Source: Actinobacillus genomosp. 2
GTDB taxonomy: Bacteria; Pseudomonadota; Gammaproteobacteria; Enterobacterales; Pasteurellaceae
Assembly (NCBI RefSeq): GCF_029773605.1
Contig: NZ_CP103807.1
Coordinates: forward strand, 434,001-498,000
Length of the DNA: 64,000 bases
Reading direction: 5' to 3'
Shown: positions 28,281-38,822 of the stretch, piece after piece
Numbering within the stretch: position 1 is the stretch's first letter
Layout: every line of letters starts with the position of its first letter
Notes under the pieces: model-generated
Told to the model about the DNA's origin: nothing
The model's input: the letters and a program-made list of their open reading frames with translations, nothing else
The model's database searches: none
Translations under genes and position numbers: made by a program

Positions 28281-28946
28281 TTATTTTTTGACCTGATTTT
28301 CAATTTCAGGAAGAACTTCTTCTTTAAACCATTTCGGGTGATGTTTTTTCGCCCAGCGAACTGTTACCCAACCTTCAACCATACCGGTAATTGAACCTTT
28401 CACCCAGAATGCCATATACATATGTACAAGAATACCGGTAAATAATGCAAAGGCACTTGCTGAGTGCAACAAGATTGCAATACGTAAGGTAGTAATTGAG
28501 AAGTTAGCAGAGAAGTATTTTCTCCACATAATAATACCCGTAATTAATAAGGTAAACATTGCTAAAATCAAGGTCCAGAATAACATTTTCTGACCGAGAT
28601 TATATTTGCCATTATAAGCAACAGCATGTTCGTTACCTTTTAATACTTCAACAATCCCTTTTGCCCAACGAATATCGTTTTTCTCCGGAATATTATGATG
28701 CCAATAGATAAATGCCATAATAATAAACGCAGTAAACATCACGATACCGGTAAACGGATGGATTGCTCGTGCAAGTTGCGGTGTACCTAAGATCTCGGTT
28801 AGCCATGCAAAATCCGGGAAGAAAAATGCTACACCGGTAAACATAGTTAAGAAGAATGAGATAACTAAGAACCAGTGGCTTACACGGGCAAGCGGTTTAT
28901 GACGAACGATTTTCGTATCATTCGTAATCTCTAATTTCTTACTCAT
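28281..28946 (-). CDS. fdoI: Formate dehydrogenase gamma subunit (cytochrome b556)
   Basis: Membrane cytochrome b that passes electrons from the beta subunit to quinone. About four membrane helices are visible, with heme-ligand histidines in [24 protein letters not shown] and [21 protein letters not shown] chose ATG 28946 ([14 protein letters not shown]), which has a strong ribosome site (AAGGAGAT); this gives 221 aa and an 8-bp overlap with the beta subunit gene. Confidence 0.93.
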   Translation of the reverse strand: MSKKLEITNDTKIVRHKPLARVSHWFLVISFFLTMFTGVAFFFPDFAWLTEILGTPQLARAIHPFTGIVMFTAFIIMAFIYWHHNIPEKNDIRWAKGIVEVLKGNEHAVAYNGKYNLGQKMLFWTLILAMFTLLITGIIMWRKYFSANFSITTLRIAILLHSASAFALFTGILVHMYMAFWVKGSITGMVEGWVTVRWAKKHHPKWFKEEVLPEIENQVKK

Positions 28947-29841
28947 GTTTATCTCCTTCCTCATGATGATCTTCGACATCTTCTTCAACGTTTGGACCAA
29001 TCGTTACATAGTGAGCAACTTCAGCGAGGGCTAGACCACCCATTGCGATCGCCGCAACCGGTTTTAATACGTCTTTCCAAAGCGTAACTGTCGGATCAAT
29101 GCTTGGGTCTTTCGGTAAGCCCGAATATAACTCCGGTTTATCGGCATGATGTAATACGTACATTACGTGCGTACCGCCCACACCTTCAGGGTTATAAACA
29201 CCGGCATTTTCATAGCCACGACTTTTGAGTTCCGCTACACGTTGTTCGCCATAATGAAGCATTTCTTCTTTAGAACCGAAACGAATCGCACCAGTCGGGC
29301 AGGTTTTTACACAAGCCGGCTCTTGGCCTACGTTTACACGGTCAACGCAAAGGGTACATTTATATACACGGTTATCTTTATCGTTCATACGTGGAATATT
29401 AAACGGACAACCAGCAATACAGTAACCGCAACCGATACATTTATCGGATTGGAAATCAACAATACCATTTGCATATTGAATGATTGCGCCCGGTGCCGGA
29501 CAGGCTTTCAAACAACCCGGTTCTGCACAGTGCATACAACCGTCTTTACGAATTAACCATTCTAAGCGATCATTTTCTTCCACTTCATTGAACTTCATTA
29601 CCGTCCATTGTTCGGCATTTAGATCAATCGGGTTATCGTAAACACCCACACATTCTTGCGGAGCAGTACGGAGGTCATTCCATTCGGAACAACCTACTTG
29701 ACACGCTTTACAACCGATACAAGTTGATACATCGATAAGTTTAGCGACTTCTACTACACCACCGGTACGAGCTTGAGGTGGCGGAGTAACAAATGAAGTG
29801 GCTGAGATTTTAATAATGTTTTGGTCTTGAACTGCTGACAT
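28939..29841 (-). CDS. fdoH: Formate dehydrogenase iron-sulfur (beta) subunit
   Basis: Four [4Fe-4S] clusters carry electrons from the catalytic to the gamma subunit. Cys groups: [41 protein letters not shown] and [22 protein letters not shown] single C-terminal membrane anchor lies around residues 255-280 ([22 protein letters not shown]). It is 300 aa. It overlaps the alpha-subunit gene by one base (TAATG) and the gamma-subunit gene by 8 bases. Confidence 0.95.
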   Translation of the reverse strand: MSAVQDQNIIKISATSFVTPPPQARTGGVVEVAKLIDVSTCIGCKACQVGCSEWNDLRTAPQECVGVYDNPIDLNAEQWTVMKFNEVEENDRLEWLIRKDGCMHCAEPGCLKACPAPGAIIQYANGIVDFQSDKCIGCGYCIAGCPFNIPRMNDKDNRVYKCTLCVDRVNVGQEPACVKTCPTGAIRFGSKEEMLHYGEQRVAELKSRGYENAGVYNPEGVGGTHVMYVLHHADKPELYSGLPKDPSIDPTVTLWKDVLKPVAAIAMGGLALAEVAHYVTIGPNVEEDVEDHHEEGDKHE

Positions 29842-32800
29842 TATGCCACCTCCGACACTTTCTCAATGTTCACAAGGAACGTTTTGTATTCTGGGGTTTG
29901 CGTATTCGCATCACCGACACGACCGGTTAAACTATTTGCTAAGTAACCTTTTTTACCCACAGTTGCAAAGCCACCGTGAATTGGAATACCTACAGTATGG
30001 ATAGTTTTTCCGTCTGCTTCGACAGAACGTACACGTTTAGTTACCACAACTTTAGCTTTAATAAAACCACGTTTAGAACTTACTTTAACGGTATCACCGT
30101 TTGCAATACCTTTTTCTTTTGCCAATGCTTCACCGATTTCCACAAATGGTTCAGGTTGTGCAATAACATTTAACATCGCTTGTTTGGTCCAGAAGTGGAA
30201 ATGTTCCGTTAGACGGTAAGTTGTACCAACATAAGGGAATTCGTCTGCTGTACCGAAACTTGATTTATCACTTTCCAAAATACGAGCCACCGGATTTTGT
30301 ACCACATTCGGATGAAGTGGGTTCGTACCGATTGGGCTTTCGATTGGTTCATAATGCTCAGGGAACGGACCATCGACTAATTTATCAATGGCAAATAAAC
30401 GACTTACCCCTTCCGGCTGCATAATGAATGGACTTACATTACTATTTGGCGGTGCAGTTCCGAAGTCTGCCACATCAATATAGTTCCAGTTTTTACCATT
30501 CCATTTCACAAGCTGGCGTTTCGGGTTCCACGGTTTACCAGATGGATCTGCACTCGCACGGTTATAAACGATACGACGGTTTGCCGGCCATGCAAATGCC
30601 CAACCTAACGTATTACCTAAACCTGACGGGTCAGAGTTATCACGGTTTGCCATTTGGTTACCTTTTGGTGTCCATTGACCGGTATAGATCCAGTTACCTG
30701 AAGAGGTTGTACCGTCATTGCGAAGTTGTGCGAATGAAGAAAGTAATTCGCCTTTTTTCACTAAAACTTGACCGCTTGTCGGATCAATGATGTCTTCTAA
30801 TGCATAACCATTAATTTCTTTAGCTAACTCGTCTGCTTTCGGTTCTGCCGGATTTGCATAGTTCCAAGCCATTGCCTCAATCGTATCAATCGATTTACCA
30901 CCTTCATGGTGATACATTTCTAACATCACTTCACGGATTTCTGAAAGAATATCAACATCCGGTTTTGCTTCTTTTGGTGGCTCAGCTGCTTTCCAGTGCC
31001 ATTGTAGCCAACGTCCGGAGTTTGCAATCGAACCGTCTTCTTCCGCAAAACATACGGTTGGCAAACGGAATACTTCCGTTTGAATATCTGCCGGATTGAC
31101 ATCATTCATTTCACCATGGTTCTGCCAGAAGTTAGAGGTATCTGTTTCTAACGGATCTAAAATGACTAAGAATTTTAGCTTGCTTAAGCCTTTACGAACT
31201 TTGTTAGAATCCGGATAAGATGCAATCGGGTTATAACCTTGGCAAATATAACCGTTAACTTTTCCCTCTACCATCATATTGATGTATTGCATTGGGTCGA
31301 GTTTTTTCGGTAACTGTTTTGGTAAATTATGGAAACCGTATTCATTTTCAGCAGTTGCTTTGTCACCATAGAATGATTTAAGCAAACTGACTAAGAATTT
31401 CGGTGTATTTTGCCAATAGTTTACCTGACCTTCAGCCGTTGTTTTTGGTGTAATACGTTTTAAAAACGCATCTAATGACGCATCATTTTCTGTCGGAAGC
31501 GGCATATACCCGGTTAACATTGATGGGAATAACCCCATATCTGTAGAACCTTGCACGTTTGAGTGTCCGCGTAATGCATTTACACCGCCGCCAGCCATAC
31601 CGATATTACCGAGTAGCAACTGAATCATCGCCATTGAACGGATATTTTGTGTACCGACAGAGTGTTGTGTCCAACCTAACGCATATAAGAAAGTGGTTGT
31701 ACGTTCAGGTGTTGAGGTTGATGCAATGGTTTCCGCAAATTCTAAGAAGGCTTTTTGCTTCGTACCGCAGATACGTTCTACCATTTCCGGCGTGTAACGT
31801 TCAACGTGTGCTTTTAATAAGTTAATGACACAACGAGGATCTTGGAATGTTAAATCACGTTTCGGCTGACCGTTTTCATCAAGTTGATAAGACCAAGTTG
31901 ATTTATCGTATTGACGGGTTTCTGCATCGTAGCCGGAGAATAAACCGTCTTCAAATTTGAAGCCTTCGTTTACTAAGAAACTTGCGTTGGTATAGTGTTT
32001 AACGTATTCGTGTTGAATTTTATCGTTCGCTAACAAGTAACGGATCACACCTAATAACATTGCGATATCGGTACCCGAACGAATCGGTGTATAGAAATCT
32101 GCAACAGATGCCGTACGGTTAAAGCGTGGATCAACCACCATTAACTTCGCACCGTTTTGTTTTTTCGCTTCGATTGCCCAGCGGAAACCGACAGGGTGTG
32201 CTTCAGCGGCATTACCGCCCATTACGACCACAACGTCCGCATTTTTGATATCAACCCAGTGATTTGTCATGGCACCGCGACCAAATGTTGGAGCAAGACT
32301 TGCTACCGTTGGTCCGTGTCAGGTACTCGCTTGGTTGTCTAAGTAGAGCATACCGAGAGAACGCCCCCACTTATGCGTGAGGTAACAGGTTTCATTACTT
32401 GCGGCAGAGGCACATAACATACCTGTGGTGAGCCAACGATTTACCGGTGTACCGGCTTCGTTGGTTGCTTGGAAGTTCGCATCACGGTCTTCTTTCAACA
32501 GTTTTGCAATTTTATGAATAGCATCATGCCATGAAATGCGTTCCCATTTATCAGAACCCGGAGCGCGATATTCTGGATATTGTAAACGGTTTGGACTGTT
32601 CACAAAATCTAAAACACCTGCACCTTTAGGGCATAACGCACCACGACTTACCGGATGATCCGGATCACCTTCAACGTGGAATAATTTACCACGTGAATTC
32701 ATTGCACCGTCACCCATGCTGTACATCAGCATACCGCAGCCTACGGCGCAATATGTGCAAGATTGGCGAGTTTCTTTTGCACGCAAAAGTTTATACTCAC

Positions 32801-32906
32801 GAGGGGCTGCTAATGCGGTTGCCGGTGCAAAACCTAACATTGCCGCAGAAGTACCTGCCATACCACTTGCACAGATCTTAAAGAACTTACGTCTAGAGAC
32901 CTGCAT
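29841..32906 (-). CDS. fdnG: Selenocysteine-containing formate dehydrogenase catalytic (alpha) subunit
   Basis: Molybdenum/tungsten bis-MGD enzyme oxidising formate in the periplasm. The Tat signal is clear (SRRKFFK, residues 4-10). An N-terminal [4Fe-4S] site follows ([18 protein letters not shown]). The in-frame TGA at 32319-32321 falls exactly at the [27 protein letters not shown] position where selenocysteine ligates Mo, so both open-frame parts form one gene of 1021 aa with Sec. Start ATG 32906 has AGGAG 6 bases upstream. It heads the fdnG-fdoH-fdoI operon, divergent from fdhD. FdnG/FdoG/FdxG naming is arbitrary here. Confidence 0.95.
32290..32307 (-). other. SECIS element of fdnG
   Basis: On the minus strand, 11 nt after the UGA, GG-U-AGCA-AGUCU-UGCU-CC can fold into a short hairpin with a bulged U below the loop. 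The spacing and bulged U match my memory of the E. coli fdhF/fdnG SECIS, so SelB should direct Sec insertion. Confidence 0.8.
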
Positions 32907-33341
32907 AATCACTCCTAATTAAACATTAATAAGATAATTAATGTGAATGTAAATAACTCAGAATCTTTAACTGTAACATACACCTAAAGAGACGGTTATT
33001 ATTGACCTTTATAGATAATAAGCTATACCCAATCGTAAGTAAAAACAGCTTTATTTGCACTTAATTTGATATAGCTTAAATATTCGGTATAACACACTTG
33101 GATTGAAAAATTCTAGTGTATATTTTGCAAGAATTTAACAACTTTTACGCTGGAATTGCAAGCAAAACAATCTTTTTTGTTAAAAAAATGTTAATCAAGT
33201 TGAGAGTGATTCTTATTAGATGCGTTTTAGCCAGTATATAAAGTAGAATCTAACTTTTGAGGTTTAAATCCCCTTAAAAAATTGTAGAATAGCTGTACCT
33301 AATTTTAGGATCAATAGACCCGAGTACGAATGAGAATATAA
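32907..33341. other. fdnG-fdhD divergent intergenic region
   Basis: 435 bp, A/T-rich and without a gene. It should contain both divergent promoters. I see an 8-bp inverted pair AAGCTATA (33020-33027) / TATAGCTT (33070-33077). I looked for FNR (TTGAT-N4-ATCAA) and NarL sites; only half-matches such as TTGAT near 33066 and ATCAA at 33195-33199 exist. Anaerobic control is expected from function but not demonstrated by a site. Confidence 0.5.
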
Positions 33342-34160
33342 ATGTTTAGTACTATAAAAAAAGAAGCAATAAAATACCAAACTAATATCACGTCATCTAG
33401 TTTATCTACAATTCAAGACGATTTAATCAATGAAGTGCCGGTTGCACTTGTCTATAACGGCATTTCTCACGCAGTAATGATGACAACCCCACAAGATTTG
33501 GAAGATTTTGCGTTAGGTTTTTCGTTAGCAGAAGGTATTTTAACCGATAAAAAAGAATTGTACGGATTGGATGTGATTGAACAATGTAATGGTATTGAAG
33601 TACAAATGGAAATTGCCACCCGCCAATTTGTTGCACTAAAAGAAAAACGTCGTTCAATGACTGGTAGAACTGGTTGCGGTATTTGTGGAGTAGAGCAGTT
33701 AGAGCAAGTCAGTCAAAGTTGTCAAATTTTACAAAAAAATGACCGCTTACAAGCCGTTAATCCACAGATATTTGATGATTGTTTAAAACAACTTGAGCAG
33801 GCACAACAACTTGCACAGCTGACAGGTGCAAGCCATGCGGCAGCATTTTTTTCTCCACAAGGCGAATTACTCGCCATTCGAGAAGATGTCGGCAGACACG
33901 TTGCACTAGATAAACTGATCGGTTGGTATGCAAAAGCAGGAGAACCGCTTGGTTTTGTATTTGTGACTAGCCGTGCCAGTTTTGAAATGGTACAGAAATG
34001 TTTGGCGGTCGGTATTGAAATGTTATGTGCAATTTCAGCAACAACAGCTTTAGCGGTTCAAATTGCTCAAGAAAATGATTTTACGTTGAGTGCATTTACT
34101 CGCAAAGGTAAAGCGACAATTTATTCCGGTAAAAAACGATTGTTGTTGGAGAATGAATAG
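33342..34160 (+). CDS. fdhD: Formate dehydrogenase sulfurtransferase FdhD
   Basis: Moves sulfur from IscS to the molybdenum cofactor of formate dehydrogenase, which is needed for activity. The catalytic CxxC is in GRTGCGICGVEQ (residues about 108-119). Other family segments: LVYNGISHAVMMTTPQDLEDFALGFSLAEGI and REDVGRHVALDKLIG. It is 272 aa. It is divergent from fdnG, completing with fdhE a full maturation set around the structural genes. Confidence 0.95.
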   Translation: MFSTIKKEAIKYQTNITSSSLSTIQDDLINEVPVALVYNGISHAVMMTTPQDLEDFALGFSLAEGILTDKKELYGLDVIEQCNGIEVQMEIATRQFVALKEKRRSMTGRTGCGICGVEQLEQVSQSCQILQKNDRLQAVNPQIFDDCLKQLEQAQQLAQLTGASHAAAFFSPQGELLAIREDVGRHVALDKLIGWYAKAGEPLGFVFVTSRASFEMVQKCLAVGIEMLCAISATTALAVQIAQENDFTLSAFTRKGKATIYSGKKRLLLENE

Positions 34161-34161
34161 T

Positions 34162-35094
34162 ATGGAGATTGCTCTATTATTAGCCGAGAAAATTACCCAG
34201 TTAACTATTATTGTATTACTCGGTTATTTATTGGTGAAGCTGAAATTGCTGACTTCGGAACAAAGCTACCCAATTTCGGTTATCGGGCTTTATATTATTA
34301 GTCCATCGGTGTTGATCTCCGCTTTTCAAATTGAATATTCGGATGCGATTCTGCATGGTTTATATCTTTCCTTTGGTTTAGCAATTCTGTTAAGTGGGTT
34401 ACTCATTTTAATTAGTAAAATTTTAAAACCGATTTTTAAATTAGATAACCTAGAATATGCTACTGCGATCTATTCTAATTCAGGGAATTTGATTATTCCA
34501 TTAGTTGCTTCGTTATTTGGCAATGAATGGGTCATTTATACGACCGGTTTTATGGTGGTGCAGAATTTCTTGTTTTGGTCGCATTTGCGAATGTTATTGT
34601 GCGGTAGAGGCAATGTGTCCTTGAAAAAGATATTTACCAATATCAATATTATTGCCATTTTTATCGGTATGTTATTGTTCCTATTGCAAATTAAGTTACC
34701 GAGTGTGATTGCGGGTACATTGGCATGGTTGGGTGATATGATTGGACCGATGGCGATGTTAGTCGCAGGAATGTTAATTGCGTCGATTCCGCTAAAAGAA
34801 ATTATGATGGATAAACGCATTTATTTGGTCGCTTTTTTACGTTTGATTTTTATTCCGCTAATTATATTAGTGATGATCAAAACAGTCGATTTTGGTAGCC
34901 TCGTAGCAGAACATGGAACAACCATTGTGATGATTAGTTTTTTAGCAACTATCAGTCCTTCGGCAGCAACCGTAACGCAAATGGCGGTAGTGTATAAACA
35001 AGATGCAAGAAAGGCGAGTGCGATTTATGGTGTGACAACTTTACTTTGTGTCTTCACTATGCCATTGATTATCGCACTATATCAGTGGCTTTAA
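34162..35094 (+). CDS. AEC-family (auxin efflux carrier-like) permease
   Basis: 310-aa membrane protein with about ten hydrophobic helices. The AEC family pattern is visible: GYLLVKLKLLTSEQ in helix 1, AIYSNSGNLIIPLVASLFGNEW, LVAGMLIASIPLKE and FLATISPSAATVTQMA near the end, which corresponds to the family's (S/T)PSA motif. Members move malate, malonate or other carboxylates. ATG 34162 begins one base after the fdhD stop, so it is probably in the same operon. Transport of formate or a related acid would fit but is inference. Confidence 0.85.
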   Translation: MEIALLLAEKITQLTIIVLLGYLLVKLKLLTSEQSYPISVIGLYIISPSVLISAFQIEYSDAILHGLYLSFGLAILLSGLLILISKILKPIFKLDNLEYATAIYSNSGNLIIPLVASLFGNEWVIYTTGFMVVQNFLFWSHLRMLLCGRGNVSLKKIFTNINIIAIFIGMLLFLLQIKLPSVIAGTLAWLGDMIGPMAMLVAGMLIASIPLKEIMMDKRIYLVAFLRLIFIPLIILVMIKTVDFGSLVAEHGTTIVMISFLATISPSAATVTQMAVVYKQDARKASAIYGVTTLLCVFTMPLIIALYQWL

Positions 35095-35098
35095 AGCT

Positions 35099-35160
35099 AA
35101 ACAAGCGGCCTGTTTTGTGAAAGATTTTGCAAAAAATTTCCTAAAACAGACCGCTTGTTT
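35099..35160. terminator. USS-pair bidirectional terminator
   Basis: AAACAAGCGG-CC-TGTTTT (35099-35116) faces AAAACAGA-CCGCTTGTTT (35143-35160). It lies between the convergent AEC permease and ydgA-like genes. Confidence 0.7.
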
Positions 35161-35176
35161 TATTGTTTCTGGAGAG

Positions 35177-36607
35177 TTAGTGACCTAAACCGCTGGCTCC
35201 AAGCATAATAGCAAAGAGTGCCATTTGTAATTCAGATTCTGAAACCTCTCTCCCATTGAGCATCACTTTGCCGTTTTCAATTGCTAATGCCATTTTAATC
35301 TTTTCAGCATCTACGCTAGCTAATCCTGAGCTTTGAGCATAATGAGCCAATTCTTGTACAAGTGCTTTCGCATTTTCTTCCGCTGTTCCGGCTTGATGCT
35401 CCGGATAAATTGTTAACCACTGTTTAGCCGCTTCCTCACTTGCAGCTAAGTTTAGATTAACGTTTAGATTTGACGGTTTAAAGATTTTAAGCGTATCTTG
35501 GATAGATTTCGCTTGCGACATCTGTAACATATCAAATTTATCTAAATCCAGATTGAGTGAAAGCGTATTTTTCCCTTTCGCATTTTCAAGCGAAAATTCG
35601 TTGATTTTTAATTTTGGCGATTGAGTCACTAATGCCATAACAATCGCTTGAATCTGTTGCTGAACTTCAGGTGATTCACTTTCTAATTTATCTGAAAGTG
35701 CCGTTAAATCGTTAAATGCTTTTGCATCAACATCCATTGAAATATCGGTTTGAATCTTGCCTAAATCGGCAGTTTTATTATTCCCAGTAAGATCGGATTT
35801 TACTGAAAAATTGCCGGAACTTAGAAGACGTCCGTTCTCAATTTTGCTATTGCCTTTAGAGGTAAACTCATTGAGACTGACCGTTTGATTATTCTCGGCA
35901 AAGAGAGCCAGCTTTTTAAATGAAACGTGGTAGTCGCCAATACCTTGTAAAGTTGGAAATTGCTTATCTTTGACATAATTCGCATCGTAATTTAAGTCAG
36001 TAATTTCAATTTTTTCGTGGTTTTGTTCGGGGCTAGCATCGGCATTTTTAAATCTAATTAAATCTGCAGTAAATTTCTGTTTGCCGAAACCGGTATAATC
36101 ACCTTCAAAATGAATTTTTGAGGTCTCGATAGTATCTGATTTTAATGGATTAAGCGTAGCATTACCGGCAACTTCTCCGTTGTAGTTCACATCAGTAATA
36201 GCAGTAAGTACATCGTTATTAGCAAAATAGGTCTGAATACTTTTATCAACCGCAGAAATATGCGTTTCTCCACTTAATAACATTGGCATAAAGTTACCTT
36301 TCATTAGGCGATTAAGCGGAATTGGACCGTGATAAACTTTATCATTACCTTTAAAGCTAAAGGTTTGAGTATCGAGTTTTATATTGACGTTATATTGAAC
36401 ATCTGAACTAAAAATACCTTTGGTGAGTTTTACATCACTAATATTGGCATCAATCCCGTAAGAATTAAGTGATTTTAGACTATTGTTAGCTTGTTCAAAT
36501 AGTGTTGGATAACGCTGTTCAATTTGGTTGCCCGTATACCACGCACCGCCGGTTGTCATTGCGGCCAAAGCAACAATAATAGAAGCTGCAACGGTTGATT
36601 TTTTCAT
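35177..36607 (-). CDS. DUF945 (YdgA-like) protein
   Basis: 476-aa protein of the DUF945/YdgA family: one N-terminal signal anchor (STVAASIIVALAAMTTGGAWYTG) followed by a long periplasmic, beta-rich region (GNQIEQRYPTLFEQANNSLKSL, FKGNDKVYHGPIPL). Such proteins resemble AsmA/YdbH-type envelope proteins in shape, but the function is not established. The family has GNxIExxxP near the anchor, which is seen here. It is monocistronic between two hairpins. Confidence 0.85.
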   Translation of the reverse strand: MKKSTVAASIIVALAAMTTGGAWYTGNQIEQRYPTLFEQANNSLKSLNSYGIDANISDVKLTKGIFSSDVQYNVNIKLDTQTFSFKGNDKVYHGPIPLNRLMKGNFMPMLLSGETHISAVDKSIQTYFANNDVLTAITDVNYNGEVAGNATLNPLKSDTIETSKIHFEGDYTGFGKQKFTADLIRFKNADASPEQNHEKIEITDLNYDANYVKDKQFPTLQGIGDYHVSFKKLALFAENNQTVSLNEFTSKGNSKIENGRLLSSGNFSVKSDLTGNNKTADLGKIQTDISMDVDAKAFNDLTALSDKLESESPEVQQQIQAIVMALVTQSPKLKINEFSLENAKGKNTLSLNLDLDKFDMLQMSQAKSIQDTLKIFKPSNLNVNLNLAASEEAAKQWLTIYPEHQAGTAEENAKALVQELAHYAQSSGLASVDAEKIKMALAIENGKVMLNGREVSESELQMALFAIMLGASGLGH

Positions 36608-36652
36608 TAGTTAATCCTTAAGTAGCGAAAGAAATAATATATAGATTCTAAT

Positions 36653-36684
36653 AAAAACCAGACCTTTGTAAAAGCTGGTTTTTT
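36653..36684 (-). terminator. Terminator of the fadI-fadJ operon
   Basis: AAAAACCAG (36653-36661) and CTGGTTTTT (36675-36683) form a hairpin. Reading leftward it is followed by TTTTTATTAG-like sequence. Confidence 0.65.
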
Positions 36685-36695
36685 AGTCAAGTATT

Positions 36696-38813
36696 TTAGT
36701 TTTCAGCTTGTTGGATTAACCATTCGCAAGGTTCAAATCGCTTACCGAATTGCTTACGATGAAGATGTAATTGACGTACAATTTCTTTTGCACCGATTTT
36801 CTCTATATAAGCATAGATACCGCCTCGGAATTCCGGAAATCCCGTACCGAGTACAGATGCGACATTTCCTTCATCCGTAGATAAAATGACGTTATCTTGC
36901 AAGCACCAGGCTGCCTCATTAATCATGCGCAAGACACAACGGCGTGCAATTTGTTCGGATTCCAAGTCGTTACGAGCTATGGTTTCCATTACGTGATAAA
37001 TGCTTTTATCCTCCTGTAAACGTTCGCCAAAACGGTTGTACATATAAAATCCTCGTTTATTCTTACAGCCCTTGCGTTCATTTCTGACTAATAGATCAAC
37101 ACTATTCGGTAAACTAAATCGTGAACCTAATTCACGCACTAATGCCGGATTAGATTTAACCAATACGTCCAGCCCCATTTCATCGATCATCGCCAACGGG
37201 CCTAACTTAAAGCCAAATTCTTGTAATGAACGATCGATAAATTCGATTGACTCACCGTCAATTAAACATTGAATCGCTTCAAGTAATAATGGTGTTAAGA
37301 TTCGATTAATGAAAAAGCCTTGTTTATCTGCCACCAAGAGCGGTACTTTTCCTTGCTGAATCGCAAAATGAATTGCCGTTGCAATCGTATGTTCGCTGGT
37401 TGTGGTATGCGGTATGATTTCCACTATTTTTTGTTTAGTCACCGGACTAAAGTAATGTAGGCCAATGACATTTTCCGGACGTAGCGCATGAGTAGCAATA
37501 TCTTTAATAGCTAAGGTCGAGGTATTTGTCGCAAAAATGATATGTTTACTATAATAATTTTCACTCTCTAATAACATTCGTTGCTTAAGTGCGAGATCTT
37601 CATATACCGCTTCAATAACAAAATCAGTTGATTTAGCCGCGACTAATCGCTCTCCACCTGTAATGAGATTCATTCTTTGGAGCATTTCGCCATGGTTTAA
37701 TTGATTGTTATCTACGGCTTTTTGCATTAATTCAAAGCTGGTACGTAATGCTTTACGAATTTCAGAGGGATGAATATCTTTAATGCGAACAGGAACTTTC
37801 GCATTATTTGCAGTTAAATAAGCAATGCCGGCACCCATATAACCTGAGCCTAAAATACTCACTTGAGTGATGTCGCGAACGTTACCACGAATACGATATT
37901 TATCTTTCATTGCTCGTTCGGTTTTCTTCAATTCAATTAATACTTTTGACGTTTCCGTATTAAACAATTCTACAAAGGCTTGCTGTTCAAGAATTAAACC
38001 TTGTTTAAAATGCGGTTCTTTAAGTAATTCGATTAGTTTAGCGACCGCAGGATAGTTACCGAATGTTTCAAGCCAAATTAAGTTTTCTGTTCGATCTAAA
38101 AACTTATGACGGAATAATTTGTTGCCCTCTAATTGTTTACGCCACTTTTTGAAGAGAGTAAGCGGTCGTTTATGATCGGTTTTTTGTATTTTACTGCTAT
38201 GCAATAATTGGTAAGCCGTAGCCAGTAATTTTGTGTTAGGTACTAGTTGATCCACTAATCCTAAAGATTTTGCTGCTGTCGCATCAATTTTCTTACCGGA
38301 TAACAATAAAGGTGTTGCGTTTTGTAACCCAATCAAACGAGGTAAGCGTTGCGTTCCTCCGGCAAAGGGTAAAAGACCCGAACGGACCTGAGGCATAGCA
38401 AATTGAGTATGTGGCTCATCGCTGGCAATTCGATAATCGCAGGCTAAAGCAAGTTCTAAACCGACACTAAAGCAATTACCATCAATCGCCGCAATAATCG
38501 GTAATTTAAGCGTATTGAGTTCTCGCATGATAGCTTGAGCATTTTGTGAAAATGCTAATAACTGTTCATCCGTTTTTTGTTTGAGAATACTGGGTTTTAA
38601 GCCTTGGATAAAATTATTCTGACGAGCGGAAATCAGAATTGCACCTTGAGCTTGTTGGTAAATAAGCGTACCGATTACATCACGTAATTGCTCTGCAAAG
38701 TTTTCGGTTAACCAGTTGGCATCATTATCAGCGGAATGGATACGAATGATGGCAATTCGATTATCATCCACTTCCACCTGAAACATTGGCGGTTGAATTA
38801 ATTGTTCTGTCAT
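36696..38813 (-). CDS. fadJ: Fatty acid oxidation complex alpha subunit FadJ-like; altered hydratase site
   Basis: 705-aa bifunctional enoyl-CoA hydratase/3-hydroxyacyl-CoA dehydrogenase of the FadJ type. In the N-terminal crotonase domain the first catalytic Glu is kept (GLELALACDYRIAS), but the second, in the PEV motif before GLLP..GGTQRLPR, is Gln (AMPQVRSGLLP; CAG codon read from 38388-38390). The glycine-rich oxyanion segment is also altered (NCFSVGLE for xCLGGGLE). The dehydrogenase domain looks intact: NAD site GSGYMGAGIAYL, catalytic His in GLHYFSPV and Glu in KIVEII. It follows fadI by 9 bp. The hydratase half may be weak or inactive. Confidence 0.88.
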   Translation of the reverse strand: MTEQLIQPPMFQVEVDDNRIAIIRIHSADNDANWLTENFAEQLRDVIGTLIYQQAQGAILISARQNNFIQGLKPSILKQKTDEQLLAFSQNAQAIMRELNTLKLPIIAAIDGNCFSVGLELALACDYRIASDEPHTQFAMPQVRSGLLPFAGGTQRLPRLIGLQNATPLLLSGKKIDATAAKSLGLVDQLVPNTKLLATAYQLLHSSKIQKTDHKRPLTLFKKWRKQLEGNKLFRHKFLDRTENLIWLETFGNYPAVAKLIELLKEPHFKQGLILEQQAFVELFNTETSKVLIELKKTERAMKDKYRIRGNVRDITQVSILGSGYMGAGIAYLTANNAKVPVRIKDIHPSEIRKALRTSFELMQKAVDNNQLNHGEMLQRMNLITGGERLVAAKSTDFVIEAVYEDLALKQRMLLESENYYSKHIIFATNTSTLAIKDIATHALRPENVIGLHYFSPVTKQKIVEIIPHTTTSEHTIATAIHFAIQQGKVPLLVADKQGFFINRILTPLLLEAIQCLIDGESIEFIDRSLQEFGFKLGPLAMIDEMGLDVLVKSNPALVRELGSRFSLPNSVDLLVRNERKGCKNKRGFYMYNRFGERLQEDKSIYHVMETIARNDLESEQIARRCVLRMINEAAWCLQDNVILSTDEGNVASVLGTGFPEFRGGIYAYIEKIGAKEIVRQLHLHRKQFGKRFEPCEWLIQQAEN

Positions 38814-38822
38814 AATCTATCC

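Noticed and set aside
30428-30790. Open frame opposite fdnG (120 codons).
   Set aside because: Antisense shadow within the catalytic subunit; no protein features.
29841-32906. Formate dehydrogenase alpha subunit read as a pseudogene or as two genes because of an internal stop.
   Set aside because: The stop is TGA at the exact selenocysteine position with a SECIS-like hairpin 11 nt downstream.
32907-33341. FNR box between fdnG and fdhD.
   Set aside because: Only half-sites found; no candidate matches both TTGAT and ATCAA at the right spacing.
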